DNA of 43,362 nt from a virus. This document shows positions 23,300 through 31,163 of this stretch, in pieces (within the stretch, counting starts at the first letter, position 1; the number at the start of each line of letters is the position of its first letter). Location: positions 1-43,362 of IMG/VR virus record IMGVR_UViG_3300024517_000029. One strand, written 5' to 3'. The position numbers and the translations under genes were made by a program. The notes beneath the pieces were generated by a model, which had not been told where the DNA came from, searched no databases, and was given only the letters and a program-made list of their open reading frames with translations.

Positions 23300-25087
23300 A
23301 TGGCAGAATTTATTAAGTGGGATGACATTGTAGTTCGTGGATCAGAGAAGGGAGTAAAGAAAACAACATGCCCTATTTGTTCAGAATCTAGAAAGAAGAA
23401 AAAAGACCCTTGTTTGTACGTGAACTTTGAAAGCGGTGTTGCTAAGTGTTATAACTGTGAAGCTTTAGGATTTAGAGACAGCAATAAGACAGACTTTCAA
23501 CAAAAGGAATACACATTACCTCCCCAGAGGTGGCAGAACTTCACATCTATTTCTGATACTATGGTAAAATGGGTTAGAGATTCAAGAAAAATAAGACAAG
23601 AAACATTAATACATTTTGGAATAACAGAAGAGAAGCACTACCAACCCGCAAAACAAAAGGAACTAAACAATATTGTATTTAATTATTTCGAGGGTAATAA
23701 ATTAGTTAATAAAAAATATAGATCAGGCGGTAAGGATTTCACACAAACGAAAGGAGGTAAGCCAATATTTTACAATATAAATTCTGTAATTGGAGCAAAA
23801 GAAGCTTATATAGTTGAGGGTGAATTTGATGTTTTAGCACTGTATGAAGCGGGAGTAAAAGAAGTTGTTAGTTTACCAAATGGAGCAAATGATAATGATG
23901 ATTTTTGGAAGAACTCAGAAAAGTATTTTAAAGACATAGAAACATTTATTATAGCTGTTGACAATGACGAAAAAGGAAATATTGTAAAAGATAAGATTGC
24001 ACAAAGGTTAGGACGTTTCAGATGTAAGTTCATAGAGTGGCAAAACAAAGACGCTAACGGAGATTTGATCAAAGGAGTTATAAAAGAGTCTTTAAGCAAC
24101 CCCAAACGCTTTCCAGTAGGCGGAACGTTTCAGGTTGAGGACTTGTACGATGACATAATGAACCTATATGATAATGGGTTGCCTGATACAATCTACCCAA
24201 AACACGAAAGCTTTGGAAATGTAAAGGATATTTTCACGATGATGCGCGGCCAAGTGTGTACTATTACAGGTATACCGTCACACGGTAAATCGACTTATTC
24301 AGAATGGCACGTATTAAATTTAGTTCACGATTACATAATGAAAGTATCGTTTTTTAGTCCTGAACACTCACCAATGGGATTACATCAGACGAATTTCATT
24401 CAAAAAGCAGTAGGTAAACCATTTTGGAAGTCTACAGATAATATTGAAAGAATAACAAAGGAGGATATAGATAGATATAAACGTTGGGCAAATGAGAAAA
24501 TATACTTAACAGGATCAGAAAAGGGTAAACCAGCGGATTGGGATTGGCTACTAGAGAAGTTCCGTGAACAAATGTACAGTTTCGGTATTGATATATTTGT
24601 AATTGACGCATTCAATAAAGTGTTATTACCAAGAGGAACAAATAAAAAAGATGCTATTGATGAAGTGTTAACTAGATTAACTTCATTTGCTCAGTCGAAT
24701 AATGTTTTAGTTTTATTAGTGGCTCATCCTACTAAGATGAAGAAAGCAGATAACGGAAAATATGAAGTTCCTAGCTTGTATGATGTTAGTGGTTCTGCTG
24801 ATTTTAGAAACCAAACGCATAACGGATATTGTATATACAGACACTTTCCAGACGAGAACGATAACGGATATACTACATTCATAAACTTAAAAACAAAATT
24901 CGGGTTTCAAGGTGAAATAGGAGGTAGCATAAGTTATGATTACCACGTTCCAACTGGAAGGTATTATTTAAAAGGCACTTCGCCCCCTTTATTCGATATG
25001 ACTATAGATCTAATTACTGAGCAAGCTAAAATACAGTTATCACCAAATTTAGATTTTGACAACGAAACAGCGGATTGCCCATTTTAA
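23300..25087 (+). CDS. Bifunctional primase-helicase (T7 gp4-like)
   Basis: A 595-residue protein. An N-terminal zinc ribbon has C24-x2-C27 and C50-x2-C53. A TOPRIM primase domain follows, with E173 in IVEGEFDVLA and AVDND at 219-223. The C-terminal RecA-like helicase has Walker A GIPSHGKST (324-332), Walker B FVIDAF (433-438), the HPTK loop (476-479) and GSADFRNQTHNGY (498-510), a DnaB-type segment. It primes and unwinds the phage replication fork in the cytoplasm. The organiser gene lies upstream. Confidence 0.92.
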   Translation: MAEFIKWDDIVVRGSEKGVKKTTCPICSESRKKKKDPCLYVNFESGVAKCYNCEALGFRDSNKTDFQQKEYTLPPQRWQNFTSISDTMVKWVRDSRKIRQETLIHFGITEEKHYQPAKQKELNNIVFNYFEGNKLVNKKYRSGGKDFTQTKGGKPIFYNINSVIGAKEAYIVEGEFDVLALYEAGVKEVVSLPNGANDNDDFWKNSEKYFKDIETFIIAVDNDEKGNIVKDKIAQRLGRFRCKFIEWQNKDANGDLIKGVIKESLSNPKRFPVGGTFQVEDLYDDIMNLYDNGLPDTIYPKHESFGNVKDIFTMMRGQVCTITGIPSHGKSTYSEWHVLNLVHDYIMKVSFFSPEHSPMGLHQTNFIQKAVGKPFWKSTDNIERITKEDIDRYKRWANEKIYLTGSEKGKPADWDWLLEKFREQMYSFGIDIFVIDAFNKVLLPRGTNKKDAIDEVLTRLTSFAQSNNVLVLLVAHPTKMKKADNGKYEVPSLYDVSGSADFRNQTHNGYCIYRHFPDENDNGYTTFINLKTKFGFQGEIGGSISYDYHVPTGRYYLKGTSPPLFDMTIDLITEQAKIQLSPNLDFDNETADCPF

Positions 25088-25099
25088 ATATTAGTTTAT

Positions 25100-25360
25100 A
25101 TGATTACAAAAGAAAAAATAATAGATGTAAAAAAGTGGATAGAGGACAACAAACAAAGCTTTCCAGAAACATTACTAGGTGAAACAATGTACTACGCTGC
25201 TGTACAATTCACAGCCGAACTATGGATACAACAAATGTACTCCGACAATATAGATGTTCAGTTAGTAGCATACTCAAGGCTAAAACAGCTATACAGAGAT
25301 TTACAAGTAAAAGAGAATTGGAATAAACCACTAATGACAATAGAAGATTTAAACAAATAG
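25100..25360 (+). CDS. Hypothetical protein after primase-helicase
   Basis: An 86-residue, mostly helical acidic protein with several Trp residues (VKKWIEDNKQSF, ELWIQQMY). It is cotranscribed with the helicase and may be a small replication accessory. No motif visible. Confidence 0.75.
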   Translation: MITKEKIIDVKKWIEDNKQSFPETLLGETMYYAAVQFTAELWIQQMYSDNIDVQLVAYSRLKQLYRDLQVKENWNKPLMTIEDLNK

Positions 25361-25363
25361 ATT

Positions 25364-25651
25364 ATGAAGATAATAGTAAAATGTACAGACTGCAATTTAG
25401 AGGTAGATTTGAATTCTGCACAACCTTTAATTATGCCTAAAATCCACATATTAGACATAAAAAAAATGACTTTGAGGCACACTACCCCAATTGAAAGAAT
25501 GACAGAGCACTACAATAAGCTAGGAGAACAGGGTAGAATATCAAAGGATAGACAACCACCTTTAAACATGCCTAACGGTCATACTGATATACTAGTAGAG
25601 CAGTTGTTTTACAGCTACATGGAAGATTTAGAGAAAGAATACAAGAAATAA
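25364..25651 (+). CDS. Hypothetical protein with single CxxC
   Basis: A 95-residue protein beginning KIIVKCTDCNLEVDL, with one CxxC pair near residue 7 and no second pair, so a full zinc finger is not shown. The rest is helical. It is the last gene of the replication operon before a strong promoter. Confidence 0.72.
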   Translation: MKIIVKCTDCNLEVDLNSAQPLIMPKIHILDIKKMTLRHTTPIERMTEHYNKLGEQGRISKDRQPPLNMPNGHTDILVEQLFYSYMEDLEKEYKK

Positions 25652-25660
25652 CTAAATTTA

Positions 25661-25693
25661 TTTGCAATTAACTGAAATATATTGTTATCTTTG
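25661..25693 (+). promoter_or_regulatory. Strong promoter P1
   Basis: TTTG (25661-25664), 21-base spacer, perfect TATCTTTG (25686-25693). The spacer contains TTAA and AATATATT, which are shared at the same places with promoters at 28687 and 32901. It drives the recombination operon. Confidence 0.8.
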
Positions 25694-25717
25694 TTTCAAC
25701 AATTAAAAAGAAAGGTC

Positions 25718-26143
25718 ATGAGCGAATTTTACACAGTAAGAAGAAACACACTAGTACAAGTAGGAAACTACACTAATGTTGACGAAGCAGAAATAGTTAA
25801 AGTTATGACAGGAGGTGACGCAGTTGTAATAACACAGGAGTTAAATGCAGAGTTTGAGCAAGGTTCTCTAGGTTGTTTTGAGAACAAAGGAGAGTTTTAT
25901 ATCAAGAATGAGAAGAGCGAGAGAGTTTGTACAGTAGATGTTGGTGTTCAATCATTAAGGCATGACGATTCAGATTGGAACGACTCAACTTCATCATTTT
26001 ATTGGCAACTATCAGAAGAATACTACCAATGGTCAATCAATGGAATTTGGAGTGATAAAATCAATCTAACAGACACTTTAAAGAGAGAAATTAATAACAC
26101 GATAGAGAATTTTATATTTAGAATTAACGAAGAAAACAATTAA
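25718..26143 (+). CDS. Hypothetical protein, first gene of the recombination operon
   Basis: A 141-residue acidic protein with a strand-rich first half (YTVRRNTLVQVGNYTNV) and Trp/Tyr-rich middle (SSFYWQLSEEYYQWSINGIW). I chose the ATG at MSEFYTVRRN because it lies 24 bases after the -7 box; the longer frame would begin inside the promoter. Function unknown. Confidence 0.78.
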   Translation: MSEFYTVRRNTLVQVGNYTNVDEAEIVKVMTGGDAVVITQELNAEFEQGSLGCFENKGEFYIKNEKSERVCTVDVGVQSLRHDDSDWNDSTSSFYWQLSEEYYQWSINGIWSDKINLTDTLKREINNTIENFIFRINEENN

Positions 26144-26145
26144 TT

Positions 26146-26295
26146 ATGGAAAAACGAACACAACTTTACATGGTTCCCATGATAGGAATAGGATTCACAA
26201 AAGAGAGATTAGAGTGGGGAGGTGTATATTCCGAGCATTGTAACTATCAATTTCTGTGTTTTCAATATACAATAATCAAATTCTGTAAAATTTAA
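26146..26295 (+). CDS. Short hypothetical protein
   Basis: A 49-residue protein (MEKRTQLYMVPMIGIGFTK) with several aromatics and two cysteines near the end (SEHCNYQFLCFQY). It starts two bases after the upstream stop with a good TTAATTATGG context. Possibly membrane-associated; no family recognised. Confidence 0.55.
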   Translation: MEKRTQLYMVPMIGIGFTKERLEWGGVYSEHCNYQFLCFQYTIIKFCKI

Positions 26296-26299
26296 AGTT

Positions 26300-26581
26300 T
26301 TGGCATCAAATAATCTTATCCGAAGTTATAAAGGACATATTCTCGACCCAATTTATAAGGAGCTTAAGAGGTTAGGCTTAACAAAATCAAAGGGTGAAAT
26401 AGAGCTAATAATGAAAGAGTACACAGATATTCAGAAAAGCTCTAAAGATATGACCGATGAAGAGATAAGAGAACACAAGGAAGGTTGCACATTCTATGCT
26501 GAACAGCTAGGGTTAAATATCGACTTTGAGAAAGAGCCTAGACTAGATTTAGACTTTAACAGAACAAACAAAAACAATTAA
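26300..26581 (+). CDS. Hypothetical protein with TTG start
   Basis: A 93-residue charged helical protein. The best start is a TTG four bases after the previous stop; no in-frame ATG occurs before codon 38, so a TTG start or unseen error must be assumed. It is followed one base later by the annealing-protein gene. Function unknown. Confidence 0.65.
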   Translation: MASNNLIRSYKGHILDPIYKELKRLGLTKSKGEIELIMKEYTDIQKSSKDMTDEEIREHKEGCTFYAEQLGLNIDFEKEPRLDLDFNRTNKNN

Positions 26582-26582
26582 T

Positions 26583-27239
26583 ATGAGTGAAGTAAAAGAC
26601 GAATTACCAAAGGCAAACAACTTAGAGTTGTGGGATAAGGTGCAAGAAACTGACCCAAAATACACAAAGAAAGTACATTTTGGAGGAAACTTTACAAGTA
26701 TAAACGCTACGTATCAAATAAAGAACGCTACAGAAGCTTTTGGCATGTATGGTGACACTTGGGGGGTTGAGTCAATAGAATACAAGTTCATAGATGTGGA
26801 TCAGCAGCAGATAATGGTATTAGCTAGAGCTATTTTTAAGTATACAATAAACGGGGAAAAGAAAACGTTCCCGATCAGTTCAACCATAATGATACAAGAA
26901 TGGTCTAAAAAGTGGTCATGTTTACAGATTGATGACGAATGGGCAAAGAAGATTGAGACAGACATAACAACTAAAGCGTTATCGAAACTAGGGTTTAATG
27001 CTGATATCTTCATGGGTATGTATGACGACAATAAGTACCTAAACTCTGTAACTGAAAAATACAAAGATGTTTCACCGCCAAAACCGCTTCCTACAATTGA
27101 TAACGAAAAGTTCAACGGATATTTAGAAGCAATACTAGCAGGAACAAAAGATAGGAAAGATGTAGTAATCACGGAAGCCTATTTAAAGGCACGTCACACA
27201 CTTTCACCAGAGCAAGAACAAGAACTAGCAAATACTTAG
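26583..27239 (+). CDS. Single-strand annealing protein, Rad52/Erf-like
   Basis: A 218-residue protein. It begins with the pattern of phage annealing proteins: LWDKVQETDPKYTKKV, then INATYQIKNATEAFGMYG-D-TWG and a strand pair (EYKFIDVDQQQIMVLARAIF). The segment DITTKALSKLGFNADIFMG resembles the conserved C-terminal core helix of Erf/Rad52-like proteins. Such proteins coat and anneal single-stranded DNA during phage recombination. The exact subfamily is uncertain. Coiled-coil partner genes follow. Confidence 0.65.
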   Translation: MSEVKDELPKANNLELWDKVQETDPKYTKKVHFGGNFTSINATYQIKNATEAFGMYGDTWGVESIEYKFIDVDQQQIMVLARAIFKYTINGEKKTFPISSTIMIQEWSKKWSCLQIDDEWAKKIETDITTKALSKLGFNADIFMGMYDDNKYLNSVTEKYKDVSPPKPLPTIDNEKFNGYLEAILAGTKDRKDVVITEAYLKARHTLSPEQEQELANT

Positions 27240-27243
27240 AATT

Positions 27244-27501
27244 ATGTCATTAACAACAAGAGAGTTCTTCGATAGTTTAGAAGATGGTCAACAGTACTTA
27301 AGCTGTTTCACAACAGAGGAATGGTACGCAAAAATACCGAATAAAGTACAGGAGAAAATGTTGATCAACGAAATTAGACAGACAAATGATGCGTTTAAAA
27401 ACGACGATCATCATAAGTCACTTCAAAAGAAATACAAACAAGCTAAGTCAGAACTTAGAGACTACGAGTATATTAAAAACCAAGTAAATAAAAACAAGTA
27501 A
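27244..27501 (+). CDS. Hypothetical protein in recombination operon
   Basis: An 85-residue protein, helical and highly charged (KKYKQAKSELRDYEYIKNQV). It starts with the TTAGAATTATG context four bases after the annealing-protein gene and is two bases before the next gene. Likely an accessory to recombination by position only. Confidence 0.72.
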   Translation: MSLTTREFFDSLEDGQQYLSCFTTEEWYAKIPNKVQEKMLINEIRQTNDAFKNDDHHKSLQKKYKQAKSELRDYEYIKNQVNKNK

Positions 27502-27503
27502 AT

Positions 27504-28619
27504 ATGAATAATGAAATCGTACAAGTAAATCCTAAAGAATTTGGATTAGAGGAAACGCAAGCAAACGACCTTACAAAAGGATTGGATACAATTCTAAAAG
27601 AAAGGGAAGTTTTAATAGAAGCGTATGAAGATGTTATGTTGCTAGAGATCACTAGAGAGAATTCAGCAACTTTCAAGTCTTTAAGATTGCAAATCTCTAA
27701 AAATAGAACTACAGGGATTGAAGTTTGGAGAACAACAAATAAAGCTTATTTTTTAGCTGGCGGTAATTTTGTTCAAGCTATATCTAACAAGGAGCAAGCG
27801 GAAAATAAACGAATGGAAGCAAATCTTTTAGAAGCTGAAAAACATTACGAAAACCTAGAAAAGAAACGCATTGAAGATTTACAAGCCGAAAGAGTAGAGT
27901 TAATATCTCCCTACTTAGAAGATGCTAACGAACGCGACCTGTCAGGAATGGAAAGTGATATTTGGGAGGTTTACTTAGACACCAAGAAAAAAGACCATCA
28001 GGCTATAATAGCAGCACGTCAAAAAGCAGAAGAGGAGCGTATAGCAAAAGAGAAAGCTGAAGCAGAAGAGCAGGAGCGAATTAAGTTAGAGAACGCAAAA
28101 CTTAAAGCAGAAGCGGAAAAGCTAGAAAACAGAACCAAAGCTAGAAATAATGATTTACAGCCATTCATTGTGTATATCCGTGATTATAACGCAACTCTTA
28201 ATTTAGAGGAAAAAGAATATCAAGAAGAGTTGAAAAATCTCAGTAGAGCTAAAACTGAAAATGAAGAATATTTACGCGAAAAGTCTCGAAAAGAAAATGA
28301 AGCAAAACTTAAGCTTGAATCGGACATGAGGTCTGAATTAGAAGAAAAAGAGCGTATAAATAAGTTAGAGGAGAAAAAGCGTGAAAAGTTGGAGGCTGAA
28401 TTAAAAGCTAAAACCGAAGCTGAATTAAAAGCTAAAGAGGAAGAAGCTGCACGAATTCAATCTGAACTAAATAAAGGTGACACAGCCAAAGTAAAGGATT
28501 TAATTACAGACCTAGAAGTCTTAAAGACTAAATACTCTTTCAAATCAGTTAAAAACCAAAAGATGTATACTGACACTGGAGACTTAATTGACAAAGTTAT
28601 TGGACACATCAAGAAGTAG
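27504..28619 (+). CDS. Coiled-coil protein, DUF1351-like recombination partner
   Basis: A 371-residue protein. Residues 1-95 form a compact helical start (FGLEETQANDLTKGLDTILK) and the remainder is long, Glu/Lys/Ala-rich coiled coil, with a break near residues 130-155. Similar proteins sit beside annealing or RecT-like genes in phages, where their role is not settled. The C-terminal 35 residues look globular again (FKSVKNQKMYTDTGDLIDKV). A terminator follows the stop. Confidence 0.68.
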   Translation: MNNEIVQVNPKEFGLEETQANDLTKGLDTILKEREVLIEAYEDVMLLEITRENSATFKSLRLQISKNRTTGIEVWRTTNKAYFLAGGNFVQAISNKEQAENKRMEANLLEAEKHYENLEKKRIEDLQAERVELISPYLEDANERDLSGMESDIWEVYLDTKKKDHQAIIAARQKAEEERIAKEKAEAEEQERIKLENAKLKAEAEKLENRTKARNNDLQPFIVYIRDYNATLNLEEKEYQEELKNLSRAKTENEEYLREKSRKENEAKLKLESDMRSELEEKERINKLEEKKREKLEAELKAKTEAELKAKEEEAARIQSELNKGDTAKVKDLITDLEVLKTKYSFKSVKNQKMYTDTGDLIDKVIGHIKK

Positions 28620-28625
28620 TTAGTA

Positions 28626-28653
28626 AGCCCGAATCATTAATTTGGTTCGGGTT
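28626..28653 (+). terminator. Probable intrinsic terminator
   Basis: CCCGAA and TTCGGG pair, extended by G-T and A-T pairs, around a 12-base loop. The downstream U tract is weak (TTAT), so termination may be partial. It separates the recombination operon from the next promoter. Confidence 0.55.
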
Positions 28654-28686
28654 ATAAACCACAAAAAGAGAGATTAACTAAATATA

Positions 28687-28719
28687 TTTGCTATTAACTA
28701 GAATATATTACTATCTTTG
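28687..28719 (+). promoter_or_regulatory. Strong promoter P2
   Basis: TTTG (28687-28690), 21-base spacer, perfect TATCTTTG (28712-28719). It shares TTAA and AATATATT in the spacer with P1 and P3, and AACAATTAAAA in the early transcribed region with P1. Confidence 0.8.
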
Positions 28720-28741
28720 ACTAACAATTAAAACAAGAAAG

Positions 28742-28903
28742 ATGAAAATTATAGAATATTTACGTGAGTTGATATGCTTTTTATTATGGCTAATAGTTTG
28801 TTATGTGGTTCTTTTAATTTGTTTTTTTCTTTGGGACTTGGGGACTATGTATAAATGGATAGAGGTTTTGGAAGAACAAGTACTAAAAACAACTAAGCCA
28901 TGA
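28742..28903 (+). CDS. Small single-span membrane protein
   Basis: A 53-residue protein. Residues about 9-32 form one very hydrophobic helix (ELICFLLWLIVCYVVLLICF) with three cysteines, followed by a charged tail. It is the first gene after promoter P2 and overlaps the next start by four bases. Function unknown; a membrane-active early protein is plausible. Confidence 0.7.
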   Translation: MKIIEYLRELICFLLWLIVCYVVLLICFFLWDLGTMYKWIEVLEEQVLKTTKP

Positions 28904-29259
28904 ACACAAAGACAGCAATAGATGCTACCGTAGAAAGTTTATTCTTGAAAAAGAATGAACAACAAATACTAAAAGCTTTTTTCTACAGAGTAGGTTTAAA
29001 CATGACACCTAGAGAAGCAGGAAAAGAGTTAGGGTTGTCAAGAAACCAAGTAAACGCGTTAAACACCGCAAGACTCTACAGACTGACAGACGAAGGAAAC
29101 AACGAGACGTTCAAACAAGGTTTTAAGAGAGCAAATAAGAGTATTACAGACTTCATACAGTACAAACGCTTAAAGAACAAGACAAAAGAGCTTAGAGGGC
29201 TTGCAAATAGAATGTCGTTTCAACACAAGGTATTAATAGCTAAACAACAACACGGCTAA
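28900..29259 (+). CDS. Helix-turn-helix transcription factor-like protein
   Basis: A 119-residue basic helical protein. Residues about 36-62 (MTPREAGKELGLSRNQVNAL) form a helix-turn-helix of the sigma-region-4/LuxR type. It carries basic flanks and no other domain. It is likely a small phage regulator of late or accessory genes. Its stop is followed five bases later by the first attC-like hairpin. Confidence 0.68.
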   Translation: MNTKTAIDATVESLFLKKNEQQILKAFFYRVGLNMTPREAGKELGLSRNQVNALNTARLYRLTDEGNNETFKQGFKRANKSITDFIQYKRLKNKTKELRGLANRMSFQHKVLIAKQQHG

Positions 29260-29263
29260 TTGA

Positions 29264-29316
29264 TTATAACGTACGGGTATAAAAAATCGTTTTAATGTTT
29301 TTTATACAGTGTTAAC
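29264..29316 (+). repeat. attC-like hairpin repeat 1
   Basis: TTATAAC box, then stem GTATAAAAAA (29277-29286) pairing fully with TTTTTTATAC (29298-29307), loop containing CGTTTTAATG (29288-29297), then GTTAAC. First of the cassette-like repeats. Confidence 0.7.
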
Positions 29317-29350
29317 TACTGTGTGAAAGCGTTGGATTAAAAATATAAAA

Positions 29351-29668
29351 ATGGACTATAGATTTAAAAATTACCGAAGAAGACAATTTGAAAACTGGAA
29401 GCAAAAAGTTAGAAAACGATTGCCTGAAATTACAATTGCTTTTTACAATGCGAAACTAAGTGGTATGTATATACCTTATGAAACCGAAAAAATGCTTGGT
29501 GCTGTTATTAGAGATATAAATAACCCTTACTACTCTATACAGGACGATAGAATGAATTTAATAACTGATACTACAAGCGAGATTTCAGCAATTGTAATAC
29601 TTGAAATTATGGTTAATAAACTTTTTGCGTTTGTGAATGTAAAGTGCGTTGGCTCACATTGTAGTTAA
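29351..29668 (+). CDS. Cassette-like gene 1, hypothetical
   Basis: A 105-residue basic protein. The first 40 residues are very rich in Arg, Lys and aromatics (YRFKNYRRRQFENWKQKV); the C-terminal third is hydrophobic (AIVILEIMVNKLFAFVNV) and ends GSHCS. It is flanked on both sides by attC-like hairpins, and its stop codon lies inside the second one, so it is one complete cassette-like unit inserted next to the helix-turn-helix gene. Function unknown. Confidence 0.68.
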   Translation: MDYRFKNYRRRQFENWKQKVRKRLPEITIAFYNAKLSGMYIPYETEKMLGAVIRDINNPYYSIQDDRMNLITDTTSEISAIVILEIMVNKLFAFVNVKCVGSHCS

Positions 29669-29712
29669 CACAAAGCTAGAAGGTCGTTTCAATGCCTTTT
29701 AGCAACTGTTAT
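29664..29712 (+). repeat. attC-like hairpin repeat 2
   Basis: GTTAAC box, stem GCTAGAAGG (29675-29683) with CCTTTTAGC (29695-29703), loop with CGTTTCAATG, then GTTAT. The upstream stop codon lies within the first box, as in integron cassettes. Confidence 0.68.
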
Positions 29713-29761
29713 AAGAAGTTAATACAAATAGAAATAATTAACGATTAATCAAATAAAAAAC

Positions 29762-29983
29762 ATGAAGAAAGAACAAAGAAAACCACTAGACGGAAACTTA
29801 CAAGAAGACTGTAAACGACAAGTAGAGGACATACTTAAAAACAACATAGGAATTAACCCTAACTTAATCTGTCTAGGCTCAGGAATCGCAACAATGACAC
29901 TTAAGAGACTAAGACAGGGTGAAAACATCAGTGCTGAACAGTTAGACAAGCTAGGTAAGTGGATAGTTAAAAACAAACTTTAG
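29762..29983 (+). CDS. Hypothetical helical protein
   Basis: A 73-residue protein with a charged N-terminal half and a compact helical C-terminal half (MTLKRLRQGENISAEQLDKL) that could be helix-turn-helix-like. It lies just after the attC-like hairpin, next to the HD-domain gene. Function unknown. Confidence 0.68.
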   Translation: MKKEQRKPLDGNLQEDCKRQVEDILKNNIGINPNLICLGSGIATMTLKRLRQGENISAEQLDKLGKWIVKNKL

Positions 29984-29987
29984 AATT

Positions 29988-30548
29988 ATGATTCTGGATA
30001 ACAAACAAAAAAATCTATTAGAGTTCGTTAAAGTAAAACATGGCGATCAAGTGCGGAAATACACAGGCGAACCATACTGGACACATGTAGTAGGTGTTGC
30101 TGAAATTGTATGGGCTTATGACAGGAGAGGAATAGAGGTAGCTTTATGTCATGACCTATACGAAGATACAGATTGCACTTTTAGTATGCTTTACAAGTGT
30201 TTAACTGAAACTTGTGGGTACATGTCTTCCGAGTCATACGATATTTGCACACTAGTAACTGATTTAACGGATGTTTTCACGAAAGAAGACTATACATACA
30301 TGAATAGAAAGAAACGCAAACAGAAGGAAGCGGAGAGATTAGGTACTATTGGTTATTTATCCCAAACTGTTAAATATGCTGATTTGATCCACAACACAAA
30401 ATCAATAGTTGAACACGATAAAGGATTCGCAAAAGTGTATTTACACGAAAAACAAGAAATCTTAGTACATATGGACAATGGTAATGCTGACTTATATGCA
30501 AGATGTGTTGATTTATTGAATAATGAGATTGAAAACTTAAACAAATGA
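29988..30548 (+). CDS. HD-domain phosphohydrolase, Mesh1/SpoT hydrolase-like
   Basis: A 186-residue protein with the metal-dependent HD fold of small alarmone hydrolases. The pattern includes H33 in PYWTHVVGVAEI, H55-D56 and E59-D60 in CHDLYEDTDCT, and D132 with N136 in KYADLIHNTKS. Relatives remove the 3-prime pyrophosphate of (p)ppGpp. In infection it could counter the stringent response; that is inference. It overlaps the next membrane gene by four bases. Confidence 0.8.
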   Translation: MILDNKQKNLLEFVKVKHGDQVRKYTGEPYWTHVVGVAEIVWAYDRRGIEVALCHDLYEDTDCTFSMLYKCLTETCGYMSSESYDICTLVTDLTDVFTKEDYTYMNRKKRKQKEAERLGTIGYLSQTVKYADLIHNTKSIVEHDKGFAKVYLHEKQEILVHMDNGNADLYARCVDLLNNEIENLNK

Positions 30549-30718
30549 AAGTACTAAGGTTCTTTATTTACACCCTCACATCAATTCTAACAGGCTATCT
30601 TATACTAATAACACTATGTATTTACTTAGAGAACAATAAAGCAGTAGATAGTGAAAAAGGGTGGCGGTTTATGGAGCCAGAATCAGAAACTAATATTAAA
30701 AATGATTGTTATGAATAA
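30545..30718 (+). CDS. Small single-span membrane protein
   Basis: A 57-residue protein. One transmembrane helix at about residues 5-28 (FFIYTLTSILTGYLILITLC) is followed by a polar acidic tail. It overlaps genes on both sides (4 and 8 bases), so it is part of one coupled operon. Function unknown. Confidence 0.65.
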   Translation: MKVLRFFIYTLTSILTGYLILITLCIYLENNKAVDSEKGWRFMEPESETNIKNDCYE

Positions 30719-30908
30719 AACAAGAGGACACGAAAGAGTAAATGCTGAGTTAGGTTTAACAAAGCGTGAGCATTTCGCATCAATGGCAACGCAAGGTTTA
30801 TTATCTAATTCTACAAGTGGAGGGCTTGGCGACATTAGTACTTTATCAATTTGCGCTGTAGACGCATCCGAAGCATTAATTAAAGCTTTAAACAAAAATA
30901 GTGATTGA
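30711..30908 (+). CDS. Small phage protein with LTKREHFA motif
   Basis: A 65-residue protein. I took the ATG at MNKTRGHERVNAEL; the longer frame would begin with GTG inside the previous gene. The segment GLTKREHFASMATQGLL is shared by many phage proteins of unknown role that occur near recombination or replication genes. The gene-free RNA region follows directly. Confidence 0.72.
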   Translation: MNKTRGHERVNAELGLTKREHFASMATQGLLSNSTSGGLGDISTLSICAVDASEALIKALNKNSD

Positions 30909-30923
30909 TTAAATAAATTTCAT

Positions 30924-30931
30924 TACCTTCG
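30924..30931 (+). promoter_or_regulatory. Candidate promoter -7 box for the RNA region
   Basis: TACCTTCG, one or two changes from TAnnTTTG, about 7 bases before the first structured element. A TTG upstream is at a non-ideal distance. Confidence 0.4.
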
Positions 30932-30937
30932 TTATGT

Positions 30938-31044
30938 AGTTCTACTGAAAGGTAGCTTCGAAACTACCAGACAGTATTAGGATATTAGGCAAAAGCCAAT
31001 TCAATATAGGAAGGTTATCAGTTCGAAGCGGTAACCTTTTTTTT
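30938..31044 (+). ncRNA. Small RNA with complementary hairpin loops and terminator
   Basis: Hairpin 1: GGTAG/CTACC (about 30951-30967), with loop bases GCTTCGAA (30955-30962). A middle hairpin has GGC/GCC around AAAA inside an ATATT/AATAT stem. The final hairpin has a 9-bp stem, AAGGTTATC with GGTAACCTT, and a run of eight T. Its loop holds TTCGAAGC (31022-31029), the exact reverse complement of the loop bases in hairpin 1, so the loops can kiss over 8 bp. TTCGAA is also self-complementary, so two molecules could dimerise. No ORF is present and no known family matches. Confidence 0.65.
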
Positions 31045-31047
31045 ATG

Positions 31048-31163
31048 GACAATGGTTAGGTAGGTTTTATAAGGTTTGGCATTACCAGTTAAAATGTGAC
31101 AAAACCTACTTAACTCTTTCCATTATCCAGAACTCACAAGACATATAGTGAGTTTTATTGTTT
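31048..31163 (+). ncRNA. Long hairpin plus intrinsic terminator
   Basis: GGACAATGG (from 31047) pairs with CCATTATCC (to about 31129), enclosing a second stem GTTAGGTAGGTTTT / AAAACCTACTTAAC with one mismatch. After it comes a terminator, AACTCAC/GTGAGTT (31131-31154) with a T-rich tail. This could be a second small RNA, or readthrough product of the one before it. Confidence 0.5.

Noticed and set aside
31010-31040. tRNA T-arm (GTTCGAAGC) near 31021
   Set aside because: No acceptor, D-arm or anticodon arm fits; the bases belong to a terminator hairpin loop.
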